The notes under the pieces: model-generated
Told to the model about the DNA's origin: nothing
Databases searched by the model: none
The model's input: the letters and a program-made list of their open reading frames with translations, nothing else
In this document: in pieces, positions 12,184 through 23,677 of the stretch
How positions within the stretch are numbered: position 1 is the stretch's first letter
How the letters are laid out: each line of letters starts with the position of its first letter
Made by a program: the position numbers and the translations under genes
From: Ligustrum vulgare
Lineage: Eukaryota; Streptophyta; Magnoliopsida; Lamiales; Oleaceae
Length of the DNA: 64,000 nucleotides
Direction of reading: 5' to 3'
Assembly (NCBI GenBank): GCA_963555705.1
Contig: OY743188.1
Coordinates: 28,851,383 to 28,915,382 of the forward strand

Positions 12184-12276
12184 TTTTTTTAGCATTTTAT
12201 GATATCCAATTTTTTCATCTTATTTTGATTTTGAGATCGTTCGGTTATACATTCTGCAAAAAGAAAAGAGTTAATG

Positions 12277-12725
12277 TAAGTGCACTCTGGGACGGACCCA
12301 GGATTTCAAGTGAGTAGGGGTCAAAATTTTCAAATTGTGGGAGGGGGTAGGCGGTGGTCCCCCCGGGCCCCCGAAAATTTTTTGAACCAAAATGATTGAA
12401 ACTATGAAGCAATAAACCAAAAACTAAACTAAGTTAACTAACAAGTTATAACTAATTAGTGTAAGGTAGTAATTCACAAAAAAAAAAATATTTATAACTG
12501 AAAAGTAAATGTAAACTTTCAAGATGAGAGATACTAGTAATGAACATTGTATCCATTTCTTGTATAAACATAATGATTGTAGAGAGAGAATAAACTCAAG
12601 ATGTCATTTTTTTTTTCCAGTGGGGGCGTTATTTTTTTTTTTTTTTTTTTTTTACTCAAAAAAAAAAAAAAAAAAATTCCCCACCCCCACTGGGCCTTCA
12701 ATACATCCGTCTCTGAGTACACTTA
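12277..12725. mobile_element. MITE-like inverted-repeat element with poly-T/poly-A hairpin
   Basis: The ends form imperfect 20-bp inverted repeats: TAAGTGCACTCTGGGACGGA on the left, and TAAGTGTACTCAGAGACGGA as the reverse complement of the right end. An inner hairpin joins CCAGTGGGGGCG plus a T-run (12609-12653) to an A-run plus CCCCCACTGG (12657-12692). No coding frame and no clear target duplication were found. It lies about 95 bp downstream of the RING-H2 stop codon and may overlap or set the 3' end of that transcript. Confidence 0.6.
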
Positions 12726-13111
12726 GTCGGGTGATATTTAGAAACTAAAGTCTAAAGGGACGGGAATTTTTTTTCGTGTTTTTTACGTTGTTTTCTCCTA
12801 TTTACTTACATAAGAGATTAAATATCATTATCTTATTGTATTTAAAGAATGATTGTAAATTTCCTACTATAGTAGAACCTTTCTAAACTTTGTCGTGGTT
12901 TTTACCCCAAATTTAATTGGGACTTTTCACATATCGTTATGTCTATTTATCTTTATTTTTCTTGGTTTCACTTTAGCTGAGTTCAAGTTGTCACGGTCCA
13001 ATTTCGTAAAAAGTGGTATCAAAGCCTTTAGGTTGTTGTAGGACTGACTGTTCGTGTGTATCGTGAAACGGCGAAATCGATACCGGTTAAGGAGATTCTG
13101 TGATAGAAGCT

Positions 13112-14198
13112 ATGGCGAAAAAGTTCGAGATTGATAAGTTTAACGAAAGCAATTTCACGTTGTGGAAAATGAAGATAAAGCGATCTTAAGGAAAGACAAT
13201 TGCTTGGAAGCAATTGGAAAAAGGCCTACATATGTCTATGATGATAAGAGAAACGAGATAGACTACAATGCAATTGCTAACTACATTTAGCATTTCTGAT
13301 GGAGTGTTATCCAGTGTGGTGAAAAAGAAAACAATAAAGGAAATATGAGATACTTTGACAAAGCTGTATGAAGCTAAATCCCTGCACAATAAGATCATCT
13401 TGAAAAGGAGACTTTATACCCTTCGAATGGCAGAATCCACATCGATGAATGACCACATTAATATATGAATATACAATAGAGGCAATTGAGCAAGCAGAGC
13501 TTCTTCAAAGTCTACCTGACTCGTATGATCAACTTATCATCAACCTAATGAGCAATGTCCTTACGAACTATCTAGCATTTGATGAAATTGTTGTCGCAGT
13601 ATTGGAAGAAGAGAATAGGCGCAAAAAAAGAAAGACGAGCAGGAAAGTTCGTAGCAAGCGGAGGCACTGTTGATGACGAGAGGAAGATCAACAGAAGGTG
13701 GCCCCATTAGGAGTCTAAATCATGGTAGATCAGAATTAGTAAGTAAGAAGAATTACAGTTGCTGCAATTGTTAAGAAAGGACACCTTAAAAGGGATTCTT
13801 GGAGCAAAAAGAAGAGTGAAAATCCTGGACCATCAAATGCCCTCTGGTGGTCGTCAATACCTTAGAAGATGGTGAAGTTCTATGTAAGTGCCAACACCAG
13901 TTATTGAAGGCAGAGAACGATTAATGGATATCTAGGTTATGGACTCAGGAGCAAGCTAGCATATGACCTCTAGAAGAGAATGATTCCATAAATATGAGCC
14001 AATCTCAGGAGGATCTATTTACTTCGGTGATGATTGTCCATTTAAAACCATTGGCATTGGTATTGTCAAAATAAAAATATTTGATAAATATCAGGAGGAT
14101 CTATTTACTTAGGTGATGATTGTCCATTTAAAATCATTGACATAGGTACTTTCAAAATAAAAATGTTTGATGGTACATCTAGCACTCTTCAGGAGGTA
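13112..14198 (+). pseudogene. Copia gag and protease remnant
   Basis: ATG 13112 starts a typical copia gag N-terminus (MAKKFEIDKFNESNFTLWKM) that soon meets a stop. A later gag piece is readable at 13449-13673 (LLQSLPDSYDQLI). A decayed zinc-knuckle and a protease site of the D-S-G type (MDSGA, about 13939) follow. Multiple stops and frame changes are present. A tandem duplication lies in the protease part (14003-14172). Confidence 0.85.
14003..14172 (+). repeat. Direct tandem duplication inside the protease remnant
   Basis: About 85 bp starting TCAGGAGGATCTATTTACTT occurs twice in a row (14006 and 14094), with about 10% difference between copies. In an intact element the encoded 'GGSIYFGDDCPFKTIG' type segment occurs once. 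Confidence 0.85.
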
Positions 14199-15466
14199 TA
14201 TCGTAATACACTAAAATTTAATTAATTCCTTGCTCACTGAATATCAGTTAATAATGTAGTAGCAGGAGTAAGAGTTGAACCCACAAGTAACGGTGAATCT
14301 AATTAGTTGCTTAAGAAATTATAATAGAATGTCGGGTTTGTTGTTTGGCTTTGTTTGAATGAAAACTATGCATAAAATAACAATGAGATATGTTTAAAGA
14401 ATTAATATGAGAGAAGATCTTGTTCTCAAGCTCGATTGTGCTCTCAATTATTGTTATACTTTTCCATGCAATGCGTTTCTATCCCTTATTCAATTTATCA
14501 ATTTTAGATAATCAACAAGCTCTGATTATCAGAATTTTACCTTATGTAAATTAAATCAAAACAAGCTCTTTGATTCAATTCTAACCAATGGTTAATCATA
14601 AACAAGCTCTTAGGATTTAACGCAAGGCTAATATGAAAAGTGAGAAGAAATAGATTTAATTGGATTGTTAATTTCACAAGCTCAAATTAATCAATCCAGA
14701 TCGAATTATTACTAAACATGCGCGAGATTTATTTGCAACTAAGAGTCAAGATCTAATGACAATTACGGATCAAAGATTTAAACATAGCATATATATAAAT
14801 TTAAATATTAAACAATTCAATTGGCCAAATCAAATCCATTAATCAAATAAACTCAACTAACATTCAAAACATAATAATTTAACAATTGAAAGGAAAGGAA
14901 TAGATGCAATGTTACTAGTTAGTAGGAAAAGAAAATAACAAAATTGAATTAATACAACTTCCCCCTTGAATAAGAAAAGGAATTCTAGCCCAGCATGGTC
15001 ATGGTGAATTCTTCAATTTGTGTCTTGAATTCACCTTCTTGTTGATGCTTCTTTGCTTGAAAATCTCTCCACAATTCTCTCTTTAAAACCCTATTTTTAC
15101 AGCCTCCTTTTTGTGCTTATTTTCTCCTTTTTATGTTCTCAAATTCGTGCCCTAGGAGTCCCACCAAGAGTTGTCAAAGATAGACTTCCAATCAAAATAG
15201 GAAAATATTCTACACATAAGTTAGGTTTTGAGAGAATTAGTTACAACCGTAACTAGATCTCTGAAATTTTCTCCTTGTGTTTCGGCTTTTGATCCCCAAT
15301 TCTTTGACTTTTAGCACTTTTAGGTCCATTTTCAGTTCTTTTCTTTCTTTGTGGTCCCACACAACATAATACACAAAAATGTGGTAAATGATACTTTAAT
15401 GAAGTTAAACAAGCAACAAAACACGACAATAAGTGAATCAAACACGTGCTCTTAAAGCACTCATCA
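14199..15466. mobile_element. LTR-like insertion (probable solo LTR) in the degraded copia element
   Basis: About 1.27 kb of non-copia sequence splits the codons between 'LQEV' (before 14199) and 'GLRKNLMSLG' (from 15468). It ends ACTCATCA, like the ACTTATCA end of the solo LTR at 16967-18481. It also shares wording near its start (GTAATA..., GTAGTA..., GAACCCAC), so the two probably belong to related gypsy families. A 5-bp target duplication was not clear, so both ends are approximate. The interior is AT-rich and non-coding. Confidence 0.6.
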
Positions 15467-16966
15467 CAAGGCCTACGAAAAATCTAATGTCTTTGGGGTG
15501 ATTAGATGGTCTTGGATATGAGATCCGTAGTAAAAATAGGATCATGAAAATTATCAAAGGTGCTCTTGTGCTTATGAAGGTGAAAAGAACAATACAGATT
15601 TATTCATGCTTCTAGGAAAAATACTACAAGGAGGTGATGCATGTGTCATGTCTACTAGCAAAGGAGAAGAGTTAATGATGATGTGGCATCTCAAACTTGG
15701 CCACATCTCAAAACAAGGTTTGAAGATTCTCTCCAACAGTAAGCTGATACCAAGGCTCAAATCAGTAAATCTACCTTTTTGTGAGAAATGTGTCACAAGT
15801 AAGCAAAATAGACTGAAGTTTTCCATATCTGGTGCTCGAAGTAAATGCATTCTAGACTTGATTCGTTCTAATGTTTGAGAATCACCAAATATATCATTGG
15901 GAGGGGAGAAGTATTTGTGTCCCTCATCGATGACTATTCCAGGAGACGTTGGGGGTACCCCATCAAGAGGAAGTCAAATGTATTTTCAGTATTCCCAAAG
16001 TGCCGGTGGAACTTAAATCCGAAAAAATGATCAAGTGTTTGAAGATGGATAATGGAGGAGAGTACATAGACGACTAGTTTCTTGCATTCTATAAGAAAGA
16101 AGTTATCAAAAGACAGCTCACAGTGGCATACACTCCAATGTAAAATGGAGAGGTAGAGCGGATGAACAGGATTCTTACTGAAAGGTTAAGAGCTATGTTT
16201 AGAACGACAGGCCTACCCAACTTATTCTAGGGAGAGGCAACCAAAACCGCCTAGTTTGTGCTAAATCGGTCTCCATCAACAACAATTGAGATAAAGATAC
16301 CGATGGATATGTTGACTCCCAATCTATCGAATACTCTAATCTGCGTCCATTTAGATGTCCAGGGTACGTGATGTAAAATGCTCAAGAAAGAACAAAGTTG
16401 GATCCAAGATCCAGGAGATGTACATTCTTGGGATATGCTGATGGTGTAAAAGGGTATCACCTGTCGGATCTCACTAATCACAGGGTTATCGTTAGCAATG
16501 ATGTTATCTTTGTAGATGATAATTTACAAAGAACAGATGGAGATGACAGCTCGTCAAAGGAAAGTTGAGACTACAATAGTACAAATGGAGAATAATATAA
16601 TACAAGAAGATTTTGTTTCTTTTGAAGCAGCACCAAACACGAGATACAAGGACCAGTCGAGTCTGAGGCTCCAGAAGTTTGTCGATCAACTCGTGAAAGA
16701 AGATCGCCAACTTGGAACTCGAAGTATGTTACGGAGAGAATGTTGCATGTTGTCTTCTAATGGAAGATAGAGAGCCAACAACTTTTCATGAAGCTACAAG
16801 CAGCTCTGATGTAGCTCTGTAGATGACATCAATGCAAGAAAAGATTGAAGCTCTTCACAAGAATAAGACGTGGCAATTAGTACCATTACCAAATGGAAGA
16901 AAAGCCATTGGTAACAAATGGGTCTACAAGATCAAGCGAGATAGCAATGATCAAGTGGAACGGTAT
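15467..16966 (+). pseudogene. Copia pre-integrase, integrase and N-terminal RT remnant
   Basis: Readable pieces are GLRKNLMSLG; MMWHLKLGHISKQGL with a CxxC pair in 15606-15878; an integrase KMDNGGEY segment at about 16043; NGEVERMNR at about 16145; and an RT start 'GNKWVYKIKRD' at about 16909. Many stops and frameshifts show long decay. The frame stops at 16966, where the solo LTR enters. Confidence 0.85.
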
Positions 16967-18481
16967 TGTTCACTGATATCTCGCGATGCGAGATATCCCC
17001 GCAAGTGTACGGGTCGTGAGAAGTAATATAGTGGACCTTAGAGTCCGGATTATCTTCCCACGAGGACTGCTATTAATTATCGAAATATGTTAGATCTATA
17101 CTTTATTTGAACAAACAAAGAAATTTTGATATTTTAAATTAAAACTAAGAAGATGAATTAAAGAATTAAATTTTGAAATTGTTTTGTTTTAAAAGATGAT
17201 TGTAAAGTGGTTGGGATTCACGAGTTCACCTAGCCAATTAAATTAATTCCAATTCCAGATTTTATTTTCTAAATATGTGATCGATCGAACTCACTAATTC
17301 AAATTGAGATTCCTCTCTCGAGTTTAAATCAATCATACCTAAATAAGTCAACCTTGTATCTCTACAAAGGGTCCGAATATTCCTTATCTAGATGCATTAC
17401 ACACAAGAATTCATACACGACCGCAATAATAACAAGAGTATATCTCTATCTCTCATTCAATTACCGGATTTATTACCTAGATCTATGTTATTAACTCACC
17501 TCTCGGATTATGGGAATAACACATTAAATCATGAAAGAGTGGCCAGTTCATTCACGCATTAAATGCAATAATAAATCAACACGAGCATTGAATCGTTAAA
17601 ACAAGGAATGTGGAATTAAAATAATTAACTAAGTTACATCGTTCATCCCAACATTTAATTTAGCTACACATCATATTTAAATAGAAAAAATAAAATATAA
17701 TGACGTTCATTGAGAATAACAAAGAAGAATGGAAAGTTTGCACCAATTATCAATTATTCAAGTATCTACAAGTCTCGCCCCTTTGCAAAGCTCTGATCTC
17801 CCAAGAATTTGACGTGAAAAGCTTGATTGTGGCTCGTTCTTTAGAGAGCCAAATGTCCAAATTTCTTGCCTCATGTGTTGTATATATAGGTTTTGGAGAA
17901 ACCTAGGTCAAGAAAGAGAGAATTCTGTTGAAAATCGCGAGAAAAAGCCCACAGTCGGCCCAGCCGGATAAGCGACCGATCGCGTGGCAAATACCCTAGC
18001 GATCGCGTGGTTACGTCTTTAACTCTCGGGTCATAAATTCACACCATCTCGCGATTGCGTGGTATGTATCCAGCGATCGCGACTTCTATCTTTTCCTGGA
18101 TGTGTAAGTTGGTCCCTGACTTTTAATTGCACCTTCAATCCTCAACTTTCAATTGTTGTCATTTAGTCCCCAAACTTTATATTCTTCTCGATTTGATCGT
18201 TTCAACTTTCAACTCCTTTAATTGGGTACTCCAACCTCTGATTTAGTCACTTTGGCACTAAGCATGTTTCCCGGTTGTTGTCACAAACTCCTCACTTGTC
18301 CAATTTAGCTTCAATTAGTAATCCAATTATGCGTTTTTCCCATTGATTTCATTATTCTTCATCTTTTGGGATATTTTCTGAAAAGTAAACGATAAACACA
18401 AATTAAATAGCAAATATTCCAAAAAGAAAATAATTAAACCTAATTTAGACATACAAATAAGTATATAAAATACACTTATCA
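16967..18481 (+). mobile_element. Solo LTR, 1515 bp, TSD GGTAT
   Basis: The insertion starts TGTTCACTGA and ends ACTTATCA, flanked by the perfect 5-bp duplication GGTAT (16962-16966 and 18482-18486). Removing it joins the copia RT codons 'VERY' and 'RAQLMVKGYAQK' in frame, so the boundaries are exact. It contains GCAAGTGTACGGGTCGT near the start and several GCGATCGCG-type palindromes at 17970-18095. No internal region is present, so it is a product of LTR-LTR recombination. The strand follows the copia sense and is arbitrary. Confidence 0.92.
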
Positions 18482-19539
18482 GGTATCGTGCACAATTGAT
18501 GGTCAAAGGATATGCTCAGAAAGAAGATAACGAATTCAATGAGATATTCTCCCCGGTGGTTCGACTTATAACATTCAGAATAGTCTTGGATTTATGTGCT
18601 ACATTTGACATATATCTAGAGCGGTTAGATGTCAAAACTACATTTCTTCATGGAGAACTTAGAAGAGATTTACATGCTCCAACCAGAATGTTTTGCTGGA
18701 AAAGACATGAAGAACTTGGTTTATAAGTTAACAAATATCTATACGATCTCAAACATGTGGTGCGATGTTGGTATAAGAGATTTGATTACTTCATTATGAG
18801 CCTTGGTACAACAGAATCAGTTAAGACCATTGTGTATACTACAATAGGTTTGATGGTGATAATTATTATATTATCTTGTTGTTGTACGTGGATGACATGT
18901 TGGTAGCAAGCGCCAACGAAGATCGAGTTCAAGAACTAAAGGCACAATTGGCTAGGGATTTTGATATGAAGAATTTGGGACCGATTCTAGGGATGCAAAT
19001 TCATCGAGACAAAAAATATTAAGAAGATTGACTTTCTCAGGAAAATTATTTTAGGAAAATCTTGTGATGCCTCAACATGCAAGATTGTAATCCAATTTAT
19101 GTCCCACTTCCTAGTAATTTCAAGTTATCCTTCAATATGTGCCCTAACAATGAAGTAGAGAGGATGGAGATGTATTGAGTACCATATGCATCAACAGTGG
19201 GGAGTTTGATGTTCGATGTTCGCTATGATATATACAAGACCAGAAATAGCACAAGTAGTGGGAGTTGTTAGTTGATTCATGGAGAACATTGGGATATAGT
19301 AAAGAGGTTTTTGAGATATATCAGAGGTACCTCAGATGCTGCATTATGTCATGGAGGATCAGATATAATTGTCAAGAGAAGTTTTAAGCTAGGTTTCAAA
19401 ACTGCAAATTGTTTTGGGTTTATCTATGATAGAAGCAGAATACATAATAGCTACAGAAGCTTGTAAGGAAGTTATTTGGATTCAAAGGTTATTGGATGAA
19501 TTCGGGCACAAACAAGAAAAGAATCCATTGTTTTGTAAT
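18482..19539 (+). pseudogene. Copia RT and RNase H remnant
   Basis: RT continues with MVKGYAQKEDNEFNEIFSP (18496 on), a decayed 'LERLDVKTTFLHGEL' segment, and the catalytic YVDDMLV box at about 18889. RNase H pieces follow: an EAEYI-like segment at about 19434 and 'EACKEVIWIQRLL' to 19497. It is cut at 19540 by LOG-family copy A. Several stops are present. Confidence 0.87.
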
Positions 19540-19830
19540 TGTAGCGACCAAGAATTTTTACGCGATTAATAATTATTTTAATAGAAAATCGTGTCGCTAC
19601 TATTTCACCAATTTTTATTAAGTTAACGCCACGACGTATTCGTATAGCCAAATCAAGAAATAATCGAGATCGTTCGATTTTAAATTAAATTCCGAATTTC
19701 TAAAAATATTTCCATTCTCTTGATTTAAAGTATATTAAGTCCAAGTACTTAATTCAATGTTATCCCAATATTTATTTATACAAAAATTATTTTTATTATT
19801 GAAATTAAGAAAATATATGCAAGCATGAGA

Positions 19831-20255
19831 GGTTCCATTATATATAATAATTATGAGAATCTTAATTTAATAAATATGGAAAAGTATATGAATGGTTGAT
19901 AGACTCCATTATATGTAATCATGAAGAGCATAATATTTGTATAAATATGGAAAAGTATATGAATGAATTATATACTCCATTATATATAAACATGAAGAGC
20001 ATAATATTTGTATAAATATGGAAAAGTATATGAATGATTGATAAGACTCCATTATATGTAATCATGAAGAGCATAATATTTGTATAAATATGGAAAAGTA
20101 TATGAATGATTTATATACTCCATTATATATAATCATGAAGAGCATAATAATTGTATAAATATGGAAAAGTATATGAATGATTGATAGACTCCATTATATA
20201 TAATCATGAAGAGCATATTATTTGTATAAATATGGAAAAGTATATGAATGGTGCT
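19831..20255 (+). repeat. 71-bp tandem repeat, about six units
   Basis: Units start TATGGAAAAGTATATGAATG at about 19875, 19946, 20017, 20089, 20160 and 20231, giving a period of 71 bp with few differences. It lies inside the LTR of copy A and is absent from the longer LTRs. Confidence 0.92.
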
Positions 20256-20460
20256 TTACTTTAAGAAAATGATATGTTAAAATTAATAGAATTGAATGAT
20301 TATGTTTACAATATGCCAACTTTATACATCTATTTAAACCCATCTCTTTTACACACAACTCTACACATATACACTTATTTCCAATCTCTTGACAAAATCC
20401 ACAAGTAAGAGAAATTCAAGGTGGTCAAGAAAGTTTTGGTCCATTTACTACTACACTTCA

Positions 20461-20900
20461 TTTTAATCTTTTAAAAGGTAAGTATATCTTATGTTTTTAT
20501 GAAAAGTAAGTATGTTTTTATGAAAGGTAAATACACCTTATGTTTTTATGAAAAGTAAGTATGTTTTTATGACAAGTAAGTATATCTTATGTTTTTATGA
20601 AAAGTAAGTATGTTTTTATGAAAGGTAAATACACCTTATGTTTTTTATGAAAAGTAAGTATGTTTTTATGACAAGTAAGTATATCTTATGTTTTTATGAA
20701 AAGTAAGTATGTTTTTATGAAAGGTAAATACACCTTATGTTTTTATGAAAAGTAAGTATGTTTTTATGACAAGTAAGTATATCTTATGTTTTTATGAAAA
20801 GTAAGTATGTTTTTATGAAAGGTAAATACACCTTATGTTTTTATGAAAAGTAAGTATGTTTTTATGACAAGTAAGTATATCTTATGTTTTTATGAAAATG
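20461..20900 (+). repeat. About 97-bp higher-order repeat built on GTAAGTATGTTTTTATGA
   Basis: Short words AAGTAAGTATGTTTTTATG and GTAAATACACCTTATG alternate and form about four larger units of about 97 bp. The 3530-bp LTRs carry a single short version at about 37290-37345. Confidence 0.9.
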
Positions 20901-21412
20901 TTTGGATCATTGCTATGAAATCAATCTCACAAGATTGTTATGGGTTCCATATGATATGTTTATGATTATGCTAAGGGGACCGGAGTTTAGTAGCGCTACA
21001 CATAAGAATTCTTGCCATTTAAGTTCGGTAAAATTCTTGTGTCTCCCTATGTTTATGAGTATTTCGATCCTATCCTATGTTATGATGAAAATGATCCATA
21101 TGCTTTCAAAAGAAAATTTATGCTTGGTATACTTACTGGGATTTTATAAATCTCACTCCACCATATTTACCATTTTCAGATAATTGAAGGTTCGAGGCGG
21201 TCAACATGGAAGTGGCAAAAGTGGTTAAGATTGATGAGATAATTATGTTGAACTTTATGTAAGAAAATTATGTTCTATTTTTATTCACAAATAAAATTAT
21301 GGGATTCTAATTATTCTTTTGAATAATTTTACATTACTATTTAAGTCTCGATAATATGATATGAGTCACTTTTAGTGGCACTCGAATGGAAGAGAATTCG
21401 GGTCGTCACAGT

Positions 21413-21424
21413 TGGTATCAGAGC
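21413..21424 (+). other. Primer binding site, tRNA-iMet type (copy A)
   Basis: TGGTATCAGAGC is complementary to the 3' end of plant initiator-methionine tRNA and lies two bases after the LTR end, as in most Ty3/gypsy elements. Confidence 0.92.
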
Positions 21425-22530
21425 AAAGAGTTTTAAAAACGATTCTGTAGATTTTTGAAATTTTATTTCTTTAAAAAAAAAAAAAAAAAAAAAAATCACT
21501 ATTCACGTGAACAGTAAAACGACGTGCTATTCATGATGAACAGTGAACGAAATCACTATTCATTATAAAAAAAAAATTGAATTTTCACATGTCAAGTATG
21601 GTTATGATTTTGAAAAGCATGATGAAATTTGATGTGCGAATTTCAAGGACAAAATTCATTTTAAGCAAGAGAGTTTGTAATGTCCTGAAAATTTTATGGA
21701 ATATAATTAGTTAGTGATATGATGTTTATATTGATGTCTTTGATAAATTTCTAGAAGTTCGGGGACTAAAGGAAAAATAAGATTTGACGATAAATTTTAT
21801 TTGGGTTAAGTTATTAATTATTGATGGGGAGATAATTACTATATCGATATTGGATTTGTTTTGAAGACTGTGATTAATTAGGAATTATGATTCAAGAAAA
21901 TGTTGATTTGGATACAACCACATTAAATTATTGTTGATTAAAGGAAAATAAGATTATATGAAATATTTTAACTCATCACTCTACTATGTCACTCTCCACA
22001 TATTGACTCCTCGAACCAGGTATGTTATATGCTTTGCAAGTCATTTACGATTTTATTAAGACATGTTAAGTATGAAATCTTCATATGTTATGAATCTTTA
22101 TGTGTTACACATAATATACATGTCAAGTATGATATAAATTGATAGAAGACTCAATTTTTTTTATTCTTTTCAATGTAGAATCATGAGACAGAGAGGATAT
22201 TTATATGAATTTTGGTGCATATTAAGCTTAGTAAGATTGACTCAATTAGAAATTAAGTTGGGTTGTAACTTTTGCCCAAAATATATGGAATAATATATTA
22301 AACAAACAAAATTAATAATGAATTCGTACAATAATTTATCCCTTTATCACTACCTTTGTGTAAAAACAAGGGAAAAACTGTGGATGGTTATTAGTACTTC
22401 CTCTTCAAGTTTCAATTTTCGGTTCAATAATTTATCCCTTTATCACTACCTTTGCTTAAAAGCAAGGAAAAACTGTGGATGATTATTGGTACCACTCTTC
22501 AAGTTTCAATTCTGAAAAAAAAAAAATCGG
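21425..22530 (+). other. Copy A internal 5' part, unlike copies B/C; foreign LTR junction likely
   Basis: After an A-run (21476-21495) and CACTATTCACGTGAACAGT words, the sequence reads TTTCAAGGACAAAATTCATT, a purine-rich tract, then TGTAATGTCCTGAAAATTT at about 21679. That order (FxxGGACAAAATT end of a gypsy pol, purine tract, TGTAA.GTCC LTR start) is the usual 3' end of a Tekay/Del-like gypsy element. A fragment of another element probably lies here. No protein-coding frame is supported. Confidence 0.5.
22330..22513 (+). repeat. Tandem duplication, two units of about 95 bp
   Basis: CAATAATTTATCCCTTTATC ... CTTCAAGTTTCAATT occurs at 22330 and again at 22426 with a few differences. Confidence 0.88.
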
Positions 22531-23455
22531 AAAGAAAAGAAAGAAAGAGAACGGGTGTTGAGCATAATGGGAATAATATGACTTAAGAATGATTTTCAAA
22601 ATAATTGTTGTCCTTGAGTTTAGAAATGATGAACCTTAAATGGACTTTGCATAATTGATTTTAGACATGACACTAAGTATGAGAAGTCAACAGAAATGAT
22701 TAGAAATATGTTCAGATTATCTATCATTTAGATTTAATGAGAAATAGCGAGCCAATTTTATGAAGTTTTATGAGATGTTAAGATTATAAGTGGTTTTAAT
22801 GAGACTTTTATGAGAAGCATTATGAAGTTAGAGATTTAAAGATTTGATTATTGGGAATTAAGTAATGGATATTATGTTGAGTAAGTGAATTATGCCTCTA
22901 TATTGAAGAGAAATTTATTATGAACTTTGGCCTTGTGATTAAATTTTGGGAATATGATTTATGACTTATAAATATAAGTATGAGTAATCTTTTGAGCCAA
23001 TTAAGGTATGGAAGGAAGTGATATTGTGATATTGAAAAATATGATTTGAAATTGTTATGTTGAGGAATTATGAATTGAATTATGGGATATTTTTTTGATG
23101 ATATTGAAGTGTTGGAATCGTTTTCAATATTTTTAGATCGTTGTGATCAAATGTGGAGTTATTTATTATTGTGAGTTATGAAGTATGCTTATGGTTTGGG
23201 ATAAGTCCAAATTACAAGGGAGACTTTGTCCAGAATTTTATCATTTGGAATTAAGAGCATGATATGATAAGCATCCACTAAAGGAATTAAGGTTAGACAT
23301 GCAAGTTCATTTACATCACAAACGAGATTTAGTAGATGATAGCAGAGGTTTTATTATTTTCTCATAAGGAGAACATACAAAGAGTCACACTGGAAAAGAA
23401 ATACATGAAACACGCAAAAGCAAAAGAAAGCAACATGGGAAATTCCTCAAATTGA

Positions 23456-23664
23456 GAGATGTGTTTCCGGAGTAGCCGTATCCTACCACCTCTGACCTTT
23501 TGAGGAAATAAAGAAACCTTCAAAGAGGTGTGTTTCGAGAGTAAGAATACTCCGTAATCTACCACCTGGAACCTTTGAGGTACACACAAGATTTAAACAT
23601 TAAGGAAATCCTAGGAAATTAGAGGGGTGTCTCGAGAGTAAGAATACTCCGTACTCTACCCCCA
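23456..23664 (-). repeat. Three related modules downstream of LOG (copy A)
   Basis: Three stretches of about 50 bp share GTGTTTC(C/G)(G/A)GAG...ATACTCCGTA...CTACC(A/C)CC and mostly end in TTTGAGG: 23459-23508, 23530-23581 and 23624-23664. They lie just beyond the LOG stop codon, in what would be its 3' untranslated region, and are almost unchanged in copies B and C (39305-39515; 46193-46403). The role is unknown. Confidence 0.7.
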
Positions 23665-23677
23665 CCTATTCTAAGAT

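Larger units (their letters stand above)
13014..19539 (+). mobile_element. Old, degraded copia element with two nested LTR-like insertions
   Basis: A primer-site-like word TGGTATCAAAGC at 13014-13025 is followed by gag, protease, integrase, RT and RNase H remnants in copia order. Two foreign blocks (about 14199-15466 and 16967-18481) interrupt it. The right end is cut at 19540 by LOG-family copy A, in the middle of RNase H ('NPLFCN'). The rest of RNase H and the 3' LTR are not seen downstream of copy A, so a deletion probably followed. The left LTR (before 13010) could not be delimited. Confidence 0.85.
19540..21410 (+). repeat. 5' LTR of LOG-family copy A (1871 bp)
   Basis: TG...CA ends (TGTAGCGACC ... 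GGTCGTCACA), with the primer site two bases downstream. The first about 150 bp and the part from about 20900 on match the 3530-bp LTRs at 34918-52223. This LTR lacks their central CA-rich part and instead carries two expanded minisatellites (19831-20255 and 20461-20900). Confidence 0.85.

Noticed and set aside
12524..12748. Poly-Phe/poly-Lys open frames on both strands
   Set aside because: Products of the T-run and A-run in the inverted-repeat element.
19831..20900. Regular repeats considered as a CRISPR-like array
   Set aside because: Contiguous satellite units without unique spacers, in a plant LTR.
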